The notes under the pieces: model-generated
What the model was told of the DNA's origin: nothing
Databases searched by the model: none
What the model saw: only the letters and a program-made list of their open reading frames with translations
Shown: positions 24,860 through 38,379 of the stretch, piece by piece
Numbering within the stretch: the stretch's first letter is position 1
Layout: every line of letters starts with the position of its first letter
DNA from: Hermodice carunculata
Taxonomy: Eukaryota; Annelida; Polychaeta; Eunicida; Amphinomidae
DNA length: 64,000 nucleotides
Direction of reading: 5' to 3'
Assembly (NCBI GenBank): GCA_964020975.1
Contig: OZ026612.1
Location: 49,298,943 to 49,362,942, forward strand
Made by a program: the position numbers and the translations under genes

Positions 24860-25075
24860 GGATTTCTGGGATGTATGGATGTGTGTGAATGTGGAGTGCT
24901 GAAGTTGGAGGCACTGGGTCTTACAGCTGTAAGGCAGACTTCTATGACACTAGCTTGTGGCTATGATGTTTTTTTTTTTTGCCATTTATGGGCGTTTGTG
25001 AATATTGAGTGCTGAAATTGCAGGTGCTGGGTCTTTCATCTGTAAGGTGAACTCTAATAAACCATGCTAGTGTGT
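24860..25075. repeat. Two-unit tandem repeat of about 125 bp
   Basis: 'gtgtgaatgtggagtgctgaagttgg' (24880) and 'gtttgtgaatattgagtgctgaaattg' (24995) start two similar units. Each continues with 'ctgggtctt..ctgtaagg' and 'gctagt'. Confidence 0.7.
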
Positions 25076-25424
25076 GACAGCCACTATGGCAATTGAGGGG
25101 AAAAGACTAATTTTTTACTACCTCAGCTGACTTGTCAGTCAGCTGAGGTTTTGTGAGGGTCCGTCGTCCGTCCGTCGTCCACAATTCACATTTTCGACTT
25201 CTTCTCAAAAATGTTAGCCAGATCCACTTCAAACTTGGTGGAGATGTGCCTTGGGTGGGTCTCTACCAAGTTTGTTCAAGTGGTCATGGTCCAGTGATTT
25301 TAGGATTTTTAATGAATTTTTTTGTTCTTTTTGGGGTAAATCTTAAAAAATCTTCTCCAAAACCGCTCGCCCAATTCCTTTGATATCACACAGGAACACT
25401 CCCTGGGACTCCTAGTTCTTAATT

Positions 25425-25443
25425 TGTTCACCAGGTGGCGCTG
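25425..25443 (+). promoter_or_regulatory. CTCF-like motif in copy b, unit 1
   Basis: TGTTCACCAGGTGGCGCTG; the CACCAGGTGGCGCTG core is identical to copy a, unit 1. Confidence 0.45.
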
Positions 25444-25933
25444 CAATTTTTTCCTAATTTTTTATGAATTTTTGTGTGTTATAGCTATTTTCGACTTCTT
25501 CTCCAGAACCGTCCCTTAGATTAAGCTGAAACGTGGTGGATATGTTCCTTGTAGAAGGGTCAAACAAAGATGTTCACTATGTAAGAATGCTGCAGATTCC
25601 TGATTTTTAACGATTTTTTCAATAAAACTTGTCGGTCAATGCAGCTTTCCTATTGATTACTATGGAAGTCAATGGGCATTCTAATGCTAATTCACATTTT
25701 CGACTTATTCTCCAAAACCATCATCAAGATTAACTTCAAACTTGGTGGCAATGTACCTTGGGTGGGTTTCTATCAATTTGGTTCAAATGTTCATGCTCCA
25801 GTGATTTTTGGATTTTTAATGAATTTTTTTGTTCTTTTTTTGGGACAAATCTTAAAAAATCTTCTTCTCCGAAACTGCTTACCCAATTGCTTTGATATCA
25901 CACAGGAAGACACCTAGGGACTCCTTGTTAATT

Positions 25934-25952
25934 TGTTCACCAGGTGGCGCTG
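25934..25952 (+). promoter_or_regulatory. CTCF-like motif in copy b, unit 2
   Basis: TGTTCACCAGGTGGCGCTG, identical to unit 1. Confidence 0.45.
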
Positions 25953-26634
25953 CAGTTTTTTTCTATTTTTTTATGAATTTTTGTGTGTTATAGGTATTTT
26001 TTTGACTTCTTCTCCAGAACCGTCACTCAGATTAAGCTTACACGTGGTGGATATGTTCCTTATGGAAGGGCCAAACAAAGTTGTTCACTATGTGGGAATG
26101 CTGCGGATTCCTGATTTTCAATGATTTTTTCAATTCGGCTCCTTTGGGGTAAATGCACCTTTCCTATTGATTACCATGTAAGTCAATGGGCATTGTAATG
26201 CTAATTTACATTTTCGACTTCTTCTCCAAAACTGTCATCCAGATTTACTTCAAACTTGGTGGCAATGTACCTTGGGTGGGTGTCTACCAGGTTTGTTCCA
26301 ATGGTCATGTTCCAATGAATGTTGGATTTTTTTATGATTTTTTCAAAAATCTCTACAAAAGTTTTAATAGGAAAGTTTAACATGGGAATTTCTTGTAATG
26401 ATCATAACTTTAATAACATTGACCAGATTTACTTCAAACTTGGTGGGGATGTGCCTTGGGTGGATCTCTACCAAGTGCATTCAAATGGTCACACTCTATT
26501 GATTTTTTGATTTTTTTATGAATTTTTTTGTTCTTTTTGTGGGCAAACCTTCAAAATTGTTCTCCTCTGAAACCGCTCACCCAATTGCTTTGATATCGTA
26601 CATAGACACTCCCGGGGACACTTAGTTCCCAATT

Positions 26635-26653
26635 TGTTCACCAGGTGGGGCTG
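26635..26653 (+). promoter_or_regulatory. CTCF-like motif in copy b, last unit
   Basis: TGTTCACCAGGTGGGGCTG; one core change. Confidence 0.4.
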
Positions 26654-27230
26654 CAACTGTTTTATGAATTTTTTGTAAGGTTTTGCCATTTTTCACTTGT
26701 TCTCAGAACCGTCCCTCAGATTAAGCTGAAATGTGATGGATATGTTGTTGTGGAAGGGTCAAACAGTTGTTTACTTGGTGGCACTGCTTTGGATTCCTGA
26801 TTTTTAAGGATTTTCAATTCGGGTACTTATCGTTCAATGCAGCTTTCCTATTGATTACTATGTAAGTCAATGGGCAATCTAATGCTAATTCACAGGACAA
26901 CTGACACAAAATTTACTGTTTACTTGATAACTTGAGATCTGTTTTGAGTTAGCTACACATGTTAATTATTCTGTATGAAGGTCATGCTGAGACAGTACAT
27001 GAATGACCTTGACCTCGTTTGTGGGGTCACAGTGCAACATACATGAATTTTACTCTTCATTATAACTTGAGAACTACTTGAACTTTGATGTTGCACATGT
27101 AAGTGTTCTTCTATAAAGGTCAGACTTACTCAGAACATGGTGTCCTTGATCCTTTCCCAAGTTCATAGAGCTGCAAGTGTGATGAATGTCAAGATCAGCT
27201 GAGGCACGGGCTGTTCACACAGCCCTCTTG

Positions 27231-28212
27231 TATTAAACAATGTGACTGTGGGATTTGATTGGTCATTTTTAGGCTGGCACGGGAATGATGTGAAGTCATT
27301 TTTGTGTTGTATAGTCATGAACTTTAATAGTCTCCCACAGGGGTAAGTGGGATCAGCAATTGTGATTCCAAAGGGTTGAAAATAGAAATAGTAACAGGAA
27401 AGACTATAGGTTAGACCATTGAAGGGATAACCCGGCCCAAACAAAAGAAACAGCCTGACCTGTTCTGAATCATCAGTGATTCTCATCAGTGGCAGTTGGA
27501 ACGTGTACACCATTGCTTACATAGGAGGGGGTAACGTTGCTAACTGACGTTAAGTGGACGTCAGGGATGGAGCATGTCAAGACAGGTGCTTGGACTATCA
27601 GTCAAACCATCCATTTAGATGGGTTTAGAGTGATGTCTCATATGCATGATGGTGTCACAGTATGTCAAAGGAACCACAACCAGGTTACTGTATCATTAGT
27701 GCTACTCAAAAGAGTATACACTTGAGGGAAGCCATATACAGGGAGATAGCATTCCCATACTGGCTATAAAAAAGAAATGTTAATTAAAAAAATAATCAGA
27801 TCATTTGCAATAAACAGGCAAAAAATGCTAGCATTTTGTCAGGATGAGATGCATATCAGATCCCATGGCAAGAAAGGTAATCTTCAAGAAAATTCAGAGT
27901 TTTATATGGCACTAGGTCAGAGGATTGAACAACTCTTAATTTTTTTTCAAATAGAAAGATGGAAAAAAAGTTTATTTAGAAAAATAGACCCCCAAATATG
28001 TAATTTTATTTTAGATAAGACATTTGCTGAATCTGTCCAGGGTACCATGATTGCAGAGAATCAGAGTCTCTGTGAATGGAGTGTCTGTCATAAACTCTGC
28101 CTGGAGCTCCATTTCATAGTGTCTTGTATGGCAATATATGACAACAACAGCAGTGTGCAAGGCTCAGGTGACCAATTTGAAAGTGCTCAGACATGTTTGA
28201 ATTGAGGTATAT
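27231..28212. other. No gene recognised; 142-codon frame
   Basis: The plus frame 27777-28205 is the longest non-repeat frame in this part. It is lysine- and glutamine-rich and has no motif I recognise. It ends just before a TTAA MITE. I do not call it a gene. Confidence 0.45.
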
Positions 28213-28411
28213 TTAACGCTTTCCTTGATATATGGTTTGGTTCCAACCCATACCAAGTAAAGCTGCAGACCTGGGGTATGTTACTGTAATAGGTCTCAGC
28301 TACAATTCTCATTCAAATTGTTTTCATTCTTGTTGAAATTATTCAAACATTGTGAAGCAGACGACATTTTACCCCCATCCAGTTTGGGTACTTTAAGCGG
28401 GAAAGAGTTAA
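28213..28411 (-). mobile_element. TTAA MITE family A, shortened
   Basis: TTAA at both ends (28213-28216, 28408-28411). The left terminal repeat and outer hairpin arm are mostly gone. The body 'taggtctcagctacaattctcattcaaattg' and 'gcagacgacatttt' is typical. Confidence 0.85.
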
Positions 28412-29170
28412 TAGGCATCCAGTTACCGATTTTTGGCGGATGTGCTCGATGTCATGTCAACAATGCTCAGTGTAGTCTGCATTGTAATGCACACTAAGTC
28501 ACAGTGACCTTTAACTGAGTGCAAACAAAATAATGAGGTATGATTCATTTGGAGACTATATAATCTTACCATTGTGAGGCTTTCTGGCAAACTGTTCTTT
28601 ATCAAAATGGTGCAGTTTCTACTCCGTTGGTGAAAGAGGGCATAGAAATTTTAAGGGCCCTTTTTGATAGCTTAAAAATGAATAATTAATACCAAATATT
28701 GGCCAATCTCTCTAACAAAAGTGTTTTACAGTTTGCTGATTTGGGTATACAAATGACATGTTCCACCTTTCCGCTTCTATCAGCACTTTATCAGACAAAA
28801 GCTTTTAAAACAAATTGGTTGTCTCAAGGTGTTTAAGAGGAAGTTGCCAATGTAACTTGTGCCTCGATGCCTGGTGACAGAGGCATCAGGTTTCATGTCC
28901 ATTTTGTTTTTCATCACACTGTTATGAATTTTGTCACTCAAGTCAATTTGGTATGATATTGTTTTCATCCCTGTTGAATTTTTAAAGCACAGATGGCACA
29001 CACAAATATGACTGTTAAACGTGCACAAAGTAATTTGATGGAATAGGGTGTACAACTGAGCAAAAGGTTTGGTTCCATGTCTTTTTCAACTTTCAGCATA
29101 TATTGCCTGCAGACTACACCTTAGCTGTTGATGATCTCTGGAGTTTGCGGAGATATGCATGTTTATATAA
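28412..29170. other. No gene recognised
   Basis: A 91-codon minus frame (28780-29055) without known domain. Confidence 0.45.
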
Positions 29171-29922
<752 letters not shown>

Positions 29923-30167
29923 TTTACCCTTTCCTATTGAATGAAGACTTAAAATCAACAGCTTTCCTTTGTGTGGTTTGGGTGCCAAGCACCAGTGTCC
30001 AACTTAACCAAGGAAAGCTGTTGACTATGGGGTATGTTATTTTGGTACCTCTTGTGTACCATTTTCACCCAAGTTGTTTTCATTACTGTTAAAATTAATC
30101 CAAAACTTGAAGCAGATGACATTTGACCATCAGCAAGTTTTGGTTGGTTTAAAGGGGGAAGGGTTAT
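29923..30167 (-). mobile_element. TTAA MITE family A
   Basis: Ends TTTACCCTTTCC and GGGGGAAGGGTTAT, so both TTAA sites carry one change. Hairpin at about 29954-30025 (ATCAACAGCTTTCCTTTG / CCAAGGAAAGCTGTTGA). Confidence 0.9.
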
Positions 30168-30200
30168 AATGTTAATTTCAAAAGTCATGGCAGGCATTAA

Positions 30201-30314
30201 GAAGAAGAAGAACAAGAAGGAGGAGGAGGAGGAGGAGGAGGAGGAGGAGGAGGAGGAGGAGGAGGAGGAGGAGGAGGAGGAGGAGGAGGAGGAGGAGGAG
30301 GAGGAGGAGGAAGA
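30201..30314. repeat. (GAA)n-(GGA)n microsatellite
   Basis: Short GAA start, then about 32 GGA units. The poly-serine frame on the minus strand is an artefact. Confidence 0.97.
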
Positions 30315-30763
30315 ATTTTGACATTGCACCACAATATATTCGTTAAACTGAACAAATACTATAACTTGTGAACTTAAGATGATGTCAGAGTTGTAATGTT
30401 GCACTGGTACAGAGGAAACTGGTACATGTACTTGACTTCTGAGATATATATTTTAAGCATGCCTGATCCAAGTCTTGTGTTATTTATGCATGTTCACAAC
30501 GTTTCATGTATAAAATATACCTGTATTGCTGGCACAACAGATTAGAACAGAAAAACAGGGTTAATGTTGGCTGGCAATTTCACCTCTGCCACCATCAGCC
30601 ACCATCAGTGCCTTGTTCTGGCAGGTGGTTAAACTCTGCAATAATTCTGGTATAATATATGTGTCTGTATACAGTCAGACTTGCATAATATATTGTAAAA
30701 GGTAGGCAGTTTCTTTATGCTGACCTATACCTTTGACCATGTAAAAACAGTGCTACCTTCTGT
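30315..30763. other. No gene or repeat recognised
   Basis: 449 bp between a GGA tract and a MITE. Confidence 0.45.
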
Positions 30764-30955
30764 TTAACCCTTTCCCCCTCAAACCGGCCAAAACCGGCTG
30801 GTGGTCAAATGTCGTCTGCTTCAGTGTTTTCAACTAATTTCAACAGTTATGAAAAACAATTTGACTGAGAAATGTACATGAGACTTATCAAGATCACATG
30901 CCCCATGCCAAGGAAAGCTGTTGACTCAGTCTTAACTCAAGGGGGAAAGGGTTAA
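30764..30955 (+). mobile_element. TTAA MITE family A with half its hairpin deleted
   Basis: TTAA at 30764-30767 and 30952-30955 and intact terminal repeats. CACATGCCCC joins directly to ATGCCAAGGAAAGCTGTTGA: the inner arm and loop (about 48 bp) are missing and only the terminus-proximal arm remains. Confidence 0.93.
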
Positions 30956-31784
30956 GACTGTGACATATACCCACCTGCCAGCCAAAGTGGTCCATACAGA
31001 TAGTCTTAAACATGTTAAATGTGGGGAGTATAATACATATACAATAACAGAAAGAGCAGTCTTGACAGGATGTACAGTTTCTCATGGGTAATGGTCTTTA
31101 AAGCAGTTACCGTGCATATGTGGTTGATTGTCCATAGATACAGCCACAAGATAAAAAGTTTGCCCATAGTCTAGAACCAAAAGCTTAAGGTTGTCCAGCT
31201 TACTAGTCTCAGATTTCCCGCAGCAAACACACTGCACTTGTGAGTTGATCAGCATTTCTTCTGCGCCTCCCATCTAGAGGGAAGGGATATATCATTCAGG
31301 CTTATTTGCACAAGTCCATATGGTATTTGGCCAATTCTGCTGCAACATTTTAAAAGTGTCTGGATAGGTTTTGCTGAAGTTTGGCATAAAATTGCTTTGT
31401 AAGGATGGTTTGTGAGGTAGAGTTTGATGGTTAGATTTCTGGATTCTTTTATGACCTCACTGACACCTGAAGGAGACATGTCAGTCAACACATGCATGAT
31501 ACTTGCTGTGGTTCAATTAACCGTCACTAGAAGTCTATAATATGTTGGCTGCAATGAAGTCAGAAACTAAAAGGAGTGTTAACAAATGTGTTCTTTCTGC
31601 CTAAACACAAGTTAAAATGACTTCCAGAGGACACTCAAGTGTAATTAAAAACCAATGAAAAGATTTGTACTTGAGAATCTTTGTGTGTCTGCCTGTACAG
31701 AGAGTACAAGTAAGTACTAGTTTGAATAGAATTGTCTGTGTACTCTACACTTGAGAAATAAACAATTTAAAATTTGGTTTGCGT
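30956..31784. other. No gene recognised
   Basis: Frames of 63-82 codons on the minus strand only, none recognised. Confidence 0.45.
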
Positions 31785-32500
31785 AATTAGAATTCAACAA
31801 GTTTTGATCAATATTCATTAAACGAGGCCAACAGCAGACAAATTTAAATCTTGAATATCTTCAAAAGTATAATGGTTAGAGATGCCAAACTTTTGAAGAT
31901 ATTCAAGATCTAAATTGAAATAACCTTAATTATCAAAATTTGAAGTGCTACAACTTTTCGTCAATATTCATTAGATACTTGATGGGCAGTAACATATCAG
32001 AAGTTAGCTCTTTCAGTGCCAAATTTTGTGAGTCAACAGTTTTTATTGGCACGCATTTGCACCCAGTGTGTGCTGAGAAAAGCTGTTGACCTGGGATATT
32101 CTCTCTTAAACTATAGACATACTGGTACTTCAATGAAAAGACCTTTTTACAAGGAATACAAGTCTGGGACCCAAATGATAATTCAGACTAGTTTAACTTG
32201 AGTAGATTGACTTTACTCATGACTGGCACTGAAAGGGTTAAAGTAATGGCAGCTATATCAGGTATACTCTTGAAAATATTTAAGACTTAACATTTGAAAT
32301 GCCCTATATTGGCACAAATTGGAATGCTATAACTTTTATCAAAAATTTGCAAGTTGAAAAATGGTAAAAAATGTAGATGTTGAGGTTGATATTGAATCTC
32401 AACAACTGTATTTTTGAAGATATTCAAGGTTTAGATTTTGAAATGCTCCTACTTAGCATAATTGGAAGTGTGACAACTTTTGTTTAATCTTCATCAGATG
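31785..32500 (-). mobile_element. Tandem-unit element, family H (copy 3), interrupted
   Basis: Units of family H on the minus strand ('cttgaatatcttcaaaagtata', 'aattggaatgctataacttttat') lie on both sides of a family B MITE. At 31841-31916 plus- and minus-oriented unit pieces meet as an inverted repeat: 27-bp arms with one mismatch around 22 bases. Head and 3' end not found. Confidence 0.7.
32004..32241 (-). mobile_element. TTAA MITE family B (copy 1)
   Basis: Ends CTCTTTCAGTGCCAAATTTT and, inverted, CCCTTTCAGTGCCAGTCATG. The target is TTAG at the left and TTAA at the right. Hairpin at 32032-32090 (GTCAACAGTTTTTATTGGCA / TGCTGAGAAAAGCTGTTGAC). It sits inside family H units. Confidence 0.9.
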
Positions 32501-32926
32501 AGCAATATTCAATAAAGTATATACTTCCCTTACCTACATTGTCAGGGAAGAAAAACTTCCCATGAATCATGTACACCCATATTATTTCCACATAGAACCT
32601 GGGTGTGGCTGTTTTTAGCTCAGCTGACTTACTGGTCAGGCGGACCCTTTAGGATGCCCCATCGTCCGTCCGTTCACAATTACATTTTCGACTTCTCCAA
32701 AAAAACTGTCAGCCGGATTTACTTCAAACTTGGTGGCAATGTACCTTGGTTGGATCTCGACCAAGTTTATTTAAGTGGTCATGCTCCAGTGATTTAAGGA
32801 TTTTTTTATGATTTTTGGGGGGTTTTTTGGGGGGGCAAATCTTAAAAAATCTTTTTCCCTCAAACGGCGCCCCCAATTGCTTTAATATCACACAGGAACA
32901 CTCCTAGGGACTCCTAGTTCTTAATT

Positions 32927-32945
32927 TGTTCACCAGGTGGTGCTG
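32927..32945 (+). promoter_or_regulatory. CTCF-like motif in copy c, unit 1
   Basis: TGTTCACCAGGTGGTGCTG. Confidence 0.38.
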
Positions 32946-33434
32946 AAATTTTTTTTTCTATTTTTTTTAATGAATTTTTATGTGTTTTTGCTATTTTTGA
33001 CTTCTCCAGAACTGTCATTCAGATTTAGCTGAAAGTTACAAGATATGTTCCTTGTGGAAGGGTCAAACAACAGTGTTCACTAGGTAGTACTGCTGTGGAT
33101 TCCTGATTTTTAACCATTTTTTCAATTCGGGTACTTATCGGTAAATGCACCTTTCCTATTGATTACTATGTAGCACAATGGGCATTCTTATGCTTATTCA
33201 CACTTTCAACTTCATCTCCGAGACCGTCATCCTGATTGACTTCAAACTTGGTTGAAATGTGCCTTGGGTGGGTCTCTACCAAATGTGTTCTAATGGTCAT
33301 ACTTCAGTGGTTTTTTAATCTCTTATGATTTTTTTGTTCTTTTTTGGGGCAATCTTAAAAGATCTTCTATGAAACCACTCACCCAATTGCTTTGATATCA
33401 CAGGAACACTTCTAGGGTCTCCTTGTTCTTATTT

Positions 33435-33453
33435 TGTTCACAAAGTGGCCCTG
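33435..33453 (+). promoter_or_regulatory. Decayed CTCF-like motif in copy c, unit 2
   Basis: TGTTCACAAAGTGGCCCTG; several core changes, probably inactive. Confidence 0.25.
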
Positions 33454-33628
33454 CAATTTTCAGCTCAGCTGACTTGCTCTTTAGGAGGCTCAGCTGTCTG
33501 TCTTAGAAATACTTTGAAATGTCATATGTACTCAGCTAAACTTCAACACAGGTCTATTCAATTGCAACCTTGATTTTGTGGGACAAGCTTAGGTCAGCTG
33601 AGCATGGGCTGTTCATGCAGCCCTCTAG

Positions 33629-34640
<1,012 letters not shown>

Positions 34641-35550
34641 AAGTTTTTCATCTGGGTTGCGTGTGTTGGAGTAAAATTCACTGGCTGGCCTTATGACTTG
34701 GACTGGAAGAACACAGCTGTACAAGCCATCTTTTAAACTATTCAAATACAAACATAACACCACTATAGATGCTTTGAGTCTTTCCCTTATCAGAAATGAT
34801 TCCACTACCTATATATTTAAGGCTACACACTTCACAAAAGTCCAGTAACTATGGTAATTTGTACACAGGTCATTGTTGTTCAAGGCATACAAATCTGAGA
34901 CTGTGCTTTTCTGTTCTCATATCCCCATGTGTGTTTTGTCTGCGTGGAACTGATATATGTCCTATCATGATTGAAAAGTATCAGCTTTCTAATTATACCT
35001 CAATACTACATTCTGGTTCCTGTTTTCTTGACTTGTAGAAGATACAATTGCCAATGATGAAAGGTAATCAGCACCAAAATGAGATGAAAGATCTAAGTTA
35101 TGACCATATATGACTTGAATTCAGTAGACCCATTGAATATGTTTACTTTAGTGCTGCCTCTAATGTTGTGATTGACAGCTGTATTGAGATATGATTGATC
35201 TTGTTTCCGCATCTCAATAGCATTATGGGTTTCTTAGAAAATGTGTTTTGTTGAAATAGCACAAATTTTCAATGGCAGATATGTACTGCTGGTTTATCAG
35301 GCTATCTCTGTTTGCTTTTGGTACATTCATTTGAGTGTGCTCCTGTGAATTTTTGGCCAAGGTATGTGAAATGGAGCAGGGTATTGTGGTCCGTCCATCA
35401 ACCCTGATGGTGTTACCATGATATCTCTAAAAGTATTGATTGACTACAACTTCACCAAATTTTTTTCAGAGATGCAGATGAAATTGGAGCAGATGCATAT
35501 AGAAAACTAGCTTTGTCCACTTACTTTTTGTCCTCTGCCACCATAACGGG
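34641..35550. other. No gene recognised
   Basis: An 80-codon plus frame (34796-35038); nothing recognised. Confidence 0.45.
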
Positions 35551-35910
35551 ACATTGAGTTAGTGAGGATAGAGGCCGTGTCTGTCTGTCCATCTGGGAGC
35601 ATATCTCTAGAACCCTTAGGGATAGAATAATGAAATTTATACCAGAGATGCATCATACCAGGGGCATGTGCGCTGTATATTGTTTTTGACCTTGACCTAC
35701 TTTCAATACCACACGGCCCAAGAACATATCCATTTTCGTGTGTCTAGCAGCATATCTCTAGAACCCTTAGAGATAGAATAATGAAATTTATACCAAAGAT
35801 ACTCATACCAAGGCCATGTGTGCTATTTATTGCTTTTGACCTTGACCTTTTTTCAAAGTCACAGGGCCCAAGAACATATCAATTCCGTACATCCAGACAT
35901 GCTGTATACA
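35551..35910 (+). mobile_element. Tandem-unit element, family G (copy 1)
   Basis: Head phrase GACATTGAGTTAGTGAGGAT and CTGTCTGTCCATC, then two units of about 145 bp beginning AGCATATCTCTAGAACCCTT and ending TTTTGACCTTGACCTACTTT and AGAACATATC. Confidence 0.8.
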
Positions 35911-35999
35911 TTGTATAGTTTTCTTCTGTATTCTCATGCTTTGAATGCTTGCTTGTAGTGGCACCTGAACTACATGTATGGTCATGGAAAGAGATGGCG

Positions 36000-36200
36000 G
36001 ACATTGAGTTAGTGAGGATAGGGGGCCATGCGCCCATCCGTCTGGGAGCATATCTCTAGAACCCTTAGAGATAGAATAATGAAATTTATACGAGAGATGC
36101 ACCATACTACGGGCATGTGCGCCATACATTGTTTTTGACCTTGACCTACTTTCAAGGTCACAGGGTCCAAGAACATATCAATTTTTGTGCATCCTTTGAA
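36000..36200 (+). mobile_element. Tandem-unit element, family G (copy 2)
   Basis: The same head (GACATTGAGTTAGTGAGGAT) restarts 450 bp downstream of copy 1, followed by one unit with TTGACCTTGACCTACTTTCA and AGGTCACAGGGTCC. This could be an adjacent insertion or a duplication within one element. Confidence 0.78.
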
Positions 36201-36291
36201 CAAGTGCAACAACTTTTGCAAAATATTGTGTCAAGGGACATATATATCCTTTAGATCACTGTGCACTTGTTTGATTTTGTATGAATTAAGC

Positions 36292-36336
36292 CTGTGTGTG
36301 AACACAGAATTCTCTATTTCCTCAAATACCTTATTC

Positions 36337-36425
<89 letters not shown>

Positions 36426-37340
36426 TTATTTCTGTGTGAATTTTGTGATCCGTTTTTCTCTCACAAGTGCTATTGTTCCAAAAAGTGCCAAACTTGGCAT
36501 GGGATAGGCCTAGTAGCGAAGTTGTGCATATTGCTTAGAACAGTCATAATGTTAAAAAATATGCAAATTAGGGACAATTACAATTTTAAAAGCTGCATAT
36601 CTTTGAAGCTATTACAGATAGACACAAAATTTAAAGTAGTATGTACAGGTTTGTGACACCTGCCAAACTGATGGACAGTGAACAAAAACTGTAGCATTTT
36701 AAATTATGCTAAGTAGGAACACTTGAAACATTTAAGAGCTAAAAATCTCCAAAAATATTATAAATAGAGGTGCCAATCCAACTTCAGTATATTGGTTTGT
36801 GACTTAGCTTCATCCAATGAATTATGAACACACAAAATTTAAATCTGGAATAACTTCAAAACTATTATAGGTAGAAGAGTCATTCCTACTTCAATATGTT
36901 GTTTGTGACAGAGCCACATTCAATTAAAATGCACCAAAGCTGAGGAACTTTAATTTATGCAAAGTAGGCAAATAGCACAATTTAAATCTGCAATAACTTG
37001 AAAACTATTACAGATAAAGGTGCCATTCCAACTTTTATTTAAAGGTTTGTGACATAGCCCCATCCAATTAAACATGAACCAAAGTTATAACATTTTAATT
37101 TTTGCAAATTAGGTGAATACACAAAATTTAAATCTTGAAAAACTTCAAAACTATTAAAGACAGAGGTATCATTCAATTGATAGATTTTGTGGGATAGCTG
37201 CATCCAGTGAACCCTTAATCAAAGTTATAGCAGTTTGATATATGCAAATTAGGCAAATACACAAAATTTGAGTCTTGAATAGCTTCAAAACTATAATAGA
37301 TTGATGTGTCTTTCTAACTTTGATTCAAAGGTTTTTTGAC
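36292..37340 (+). mobile_element. Tandem-unit element, family H (copy 2)
   Basis: Small head palindrome (CTGTGTGtgaaCACAG), a (TCTG)n tract, the CCAAACTTGGCATGGGAT block, then about six diverged units of roughly 120-130 bp (ATGCAAATTAGG, AAATCTTGAATAACTTC, ATTCCAACTT). Confidence 0.8.
36341..36425. repeat. (TCTG)n microsatellite
   Basis: About 20 units with a TCTATCTA interruption. It occupies the position held by (CTTT)n in family H copy 1. Confidence 0.96.
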
Positions 37341-37934
37341 GTAGCCGGATGAAAAAAAAACATTGTTACAGGAGTAAAATGTATAAATACTGAACATGCA
37401 ATCTTTAAAAGTTTTCTAGGCATGCAGACTGATTTGCTGAAAAGCAAAAAAGGCACGCAGACTGATTTGCTGAAAAGCAAATAAGATTTTTCTAGTTTTT
37501 AAATGTACATGTATTTCTTTGGAGGCCATCTGCGTGGCCCCAAAAGGAACAACATTGCAATATTATCCTATGGCATTTGTTGTTTACTATGAGTGATTTC
37601 CTGCCCTTTTGAACCAATTTATTACTAAAGGATGAAAAAAAAAAAAAAAATGCTGGACATGATTCAAAGTAATAGCTGTGTAGAGTTTTTGTAGATTGTC
37701 ATTTTTAGGCGATGAGATGCAGTTGGATTTATACATAAGACAACACGTCAGCATTGCCAATTATCCAACATTGCTTTGTGCTGTTGTTTTCACTTTGTAG
37801 ACCCCCCCTCCCCCCCCCCAAAAAAAAAGATGTCAGAGATTTGCCTTACTATGGAGCAGAATCCCAGTGTCACAATTAGGTGTTTAATTTGGTATGGCTG
37901 TTTTTAATGAACTGGAACCCTTGTCAAATAAAAG
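37341..37934. other. No gene recognised; short duplication and C/A runs
   Basis: GCAGACTGATTTGCTGAAAA occurs twice (about 37425 and 37457). C-runs and A-runs lie at 37803-37828. Confidence 0.6.
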
Positions 37935-38003
37935 AATGTGTCTCTTCATAAGGGTACTTGGATTACTTCTAAATCCAAGCACCCTCATGAAGAGGCACAC
38001 CAT
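37935..38003. repeat. Long inverted repeat (possible mini-MITE)
   Basis: Arms of about 30 bp (TCTCTTCATAAGGGTACTTG / CAAGCACCCTCATGAAGAGG) around ATTACTTCTAAAT, with a few mismatches. No clear target duplication. Confidence 0.75.
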
Positions 38004-38379
38004 TGTATTCAGTCAGACAACAACATAAATAATGTGCACTCTGAGCTGAAAAGCAAGTTGTAAATATTCTATTCACATATTTTATGTTACATTTATTATG
38101 ACAATGTGTCATGGGCCAACTGTCAACTTGCCAAAGGCAGGTTGTCACAGCCAGACATCACATCTTTAAGGCACTGTACCTCTGAAATGTGTTGACTACC
38201 TTTTATTGTGGGGGGTATATACATGATGGAGCTTTACAGTGGAAAAAATGATATAAATACATTTAAAGATGTTTGTGTGGGGAGTTTGTTTAGTTTATTG
38301 TACCAGTGTTTTTATCAGCTCTTTTGGGAGGGTTTGGTGGTCCTGAGAGAGACTTTTTTGTTTGTTTGAATGCTGCATG
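38004..38379. other. No gene recognised
   Basis: Short stretch before the transposase remnant. The 138-codon plus frame at 38306-38722 is mostly antisense to that remnant. Confidence 0.55.

Larger units (their letters stand above)
25121..27230 (+). mobile_element. Helentron/HINE-like element, copy b (CTCF-motif family)
   Basis: Starts with a perfect palindrome at 25121-25148 (12-bp arms CCTCAGCTGACT / AGTCAGCTGAGG) and GTCCGTCGTCC repeats. Three units of about 510 bp start at 25188, 25694 and 26208 (ACATTTTCGACTT), with a fourth, 5'-shortened unit from about 26410. The 3' part has GACCTTGACC phrases. It closes with ATCAGCTGAGGCAC, hairpin GGGCTGttcacaCAGCCC (27208-27225) and CTTG (27227-27230) before T. 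No open frame of size lies inside. Confidence 0.82.
32616..33628 (+). mobile_element. Helentron/HINE-like element, copy c (CTCF-motif family)
   Basis: Decayed head palindrome (AGCTCAGCTGACTTACTGGT, 32618 on), GTCCGTCCG and two units from about 32685 and 33195. A second partial head lies near 33467. It ends GTCAGCTGAGCAT, hairpin GGGCTGttcatgCAGCCC (33606-33623) and CTAG (33625-33628) before T. The 3' hairpin is the same as in copy b with a two-base change in the loop, but the last four bases are CTAG rather than CTTG. Confidence 0.82.

Noticed and set aside
27777-28205. 142-codon plus-strand frame
   Set aside because: No recognisable domain, no start or splice context and no supporting homologue visible; chance length in AT-rich DNA is plausible.
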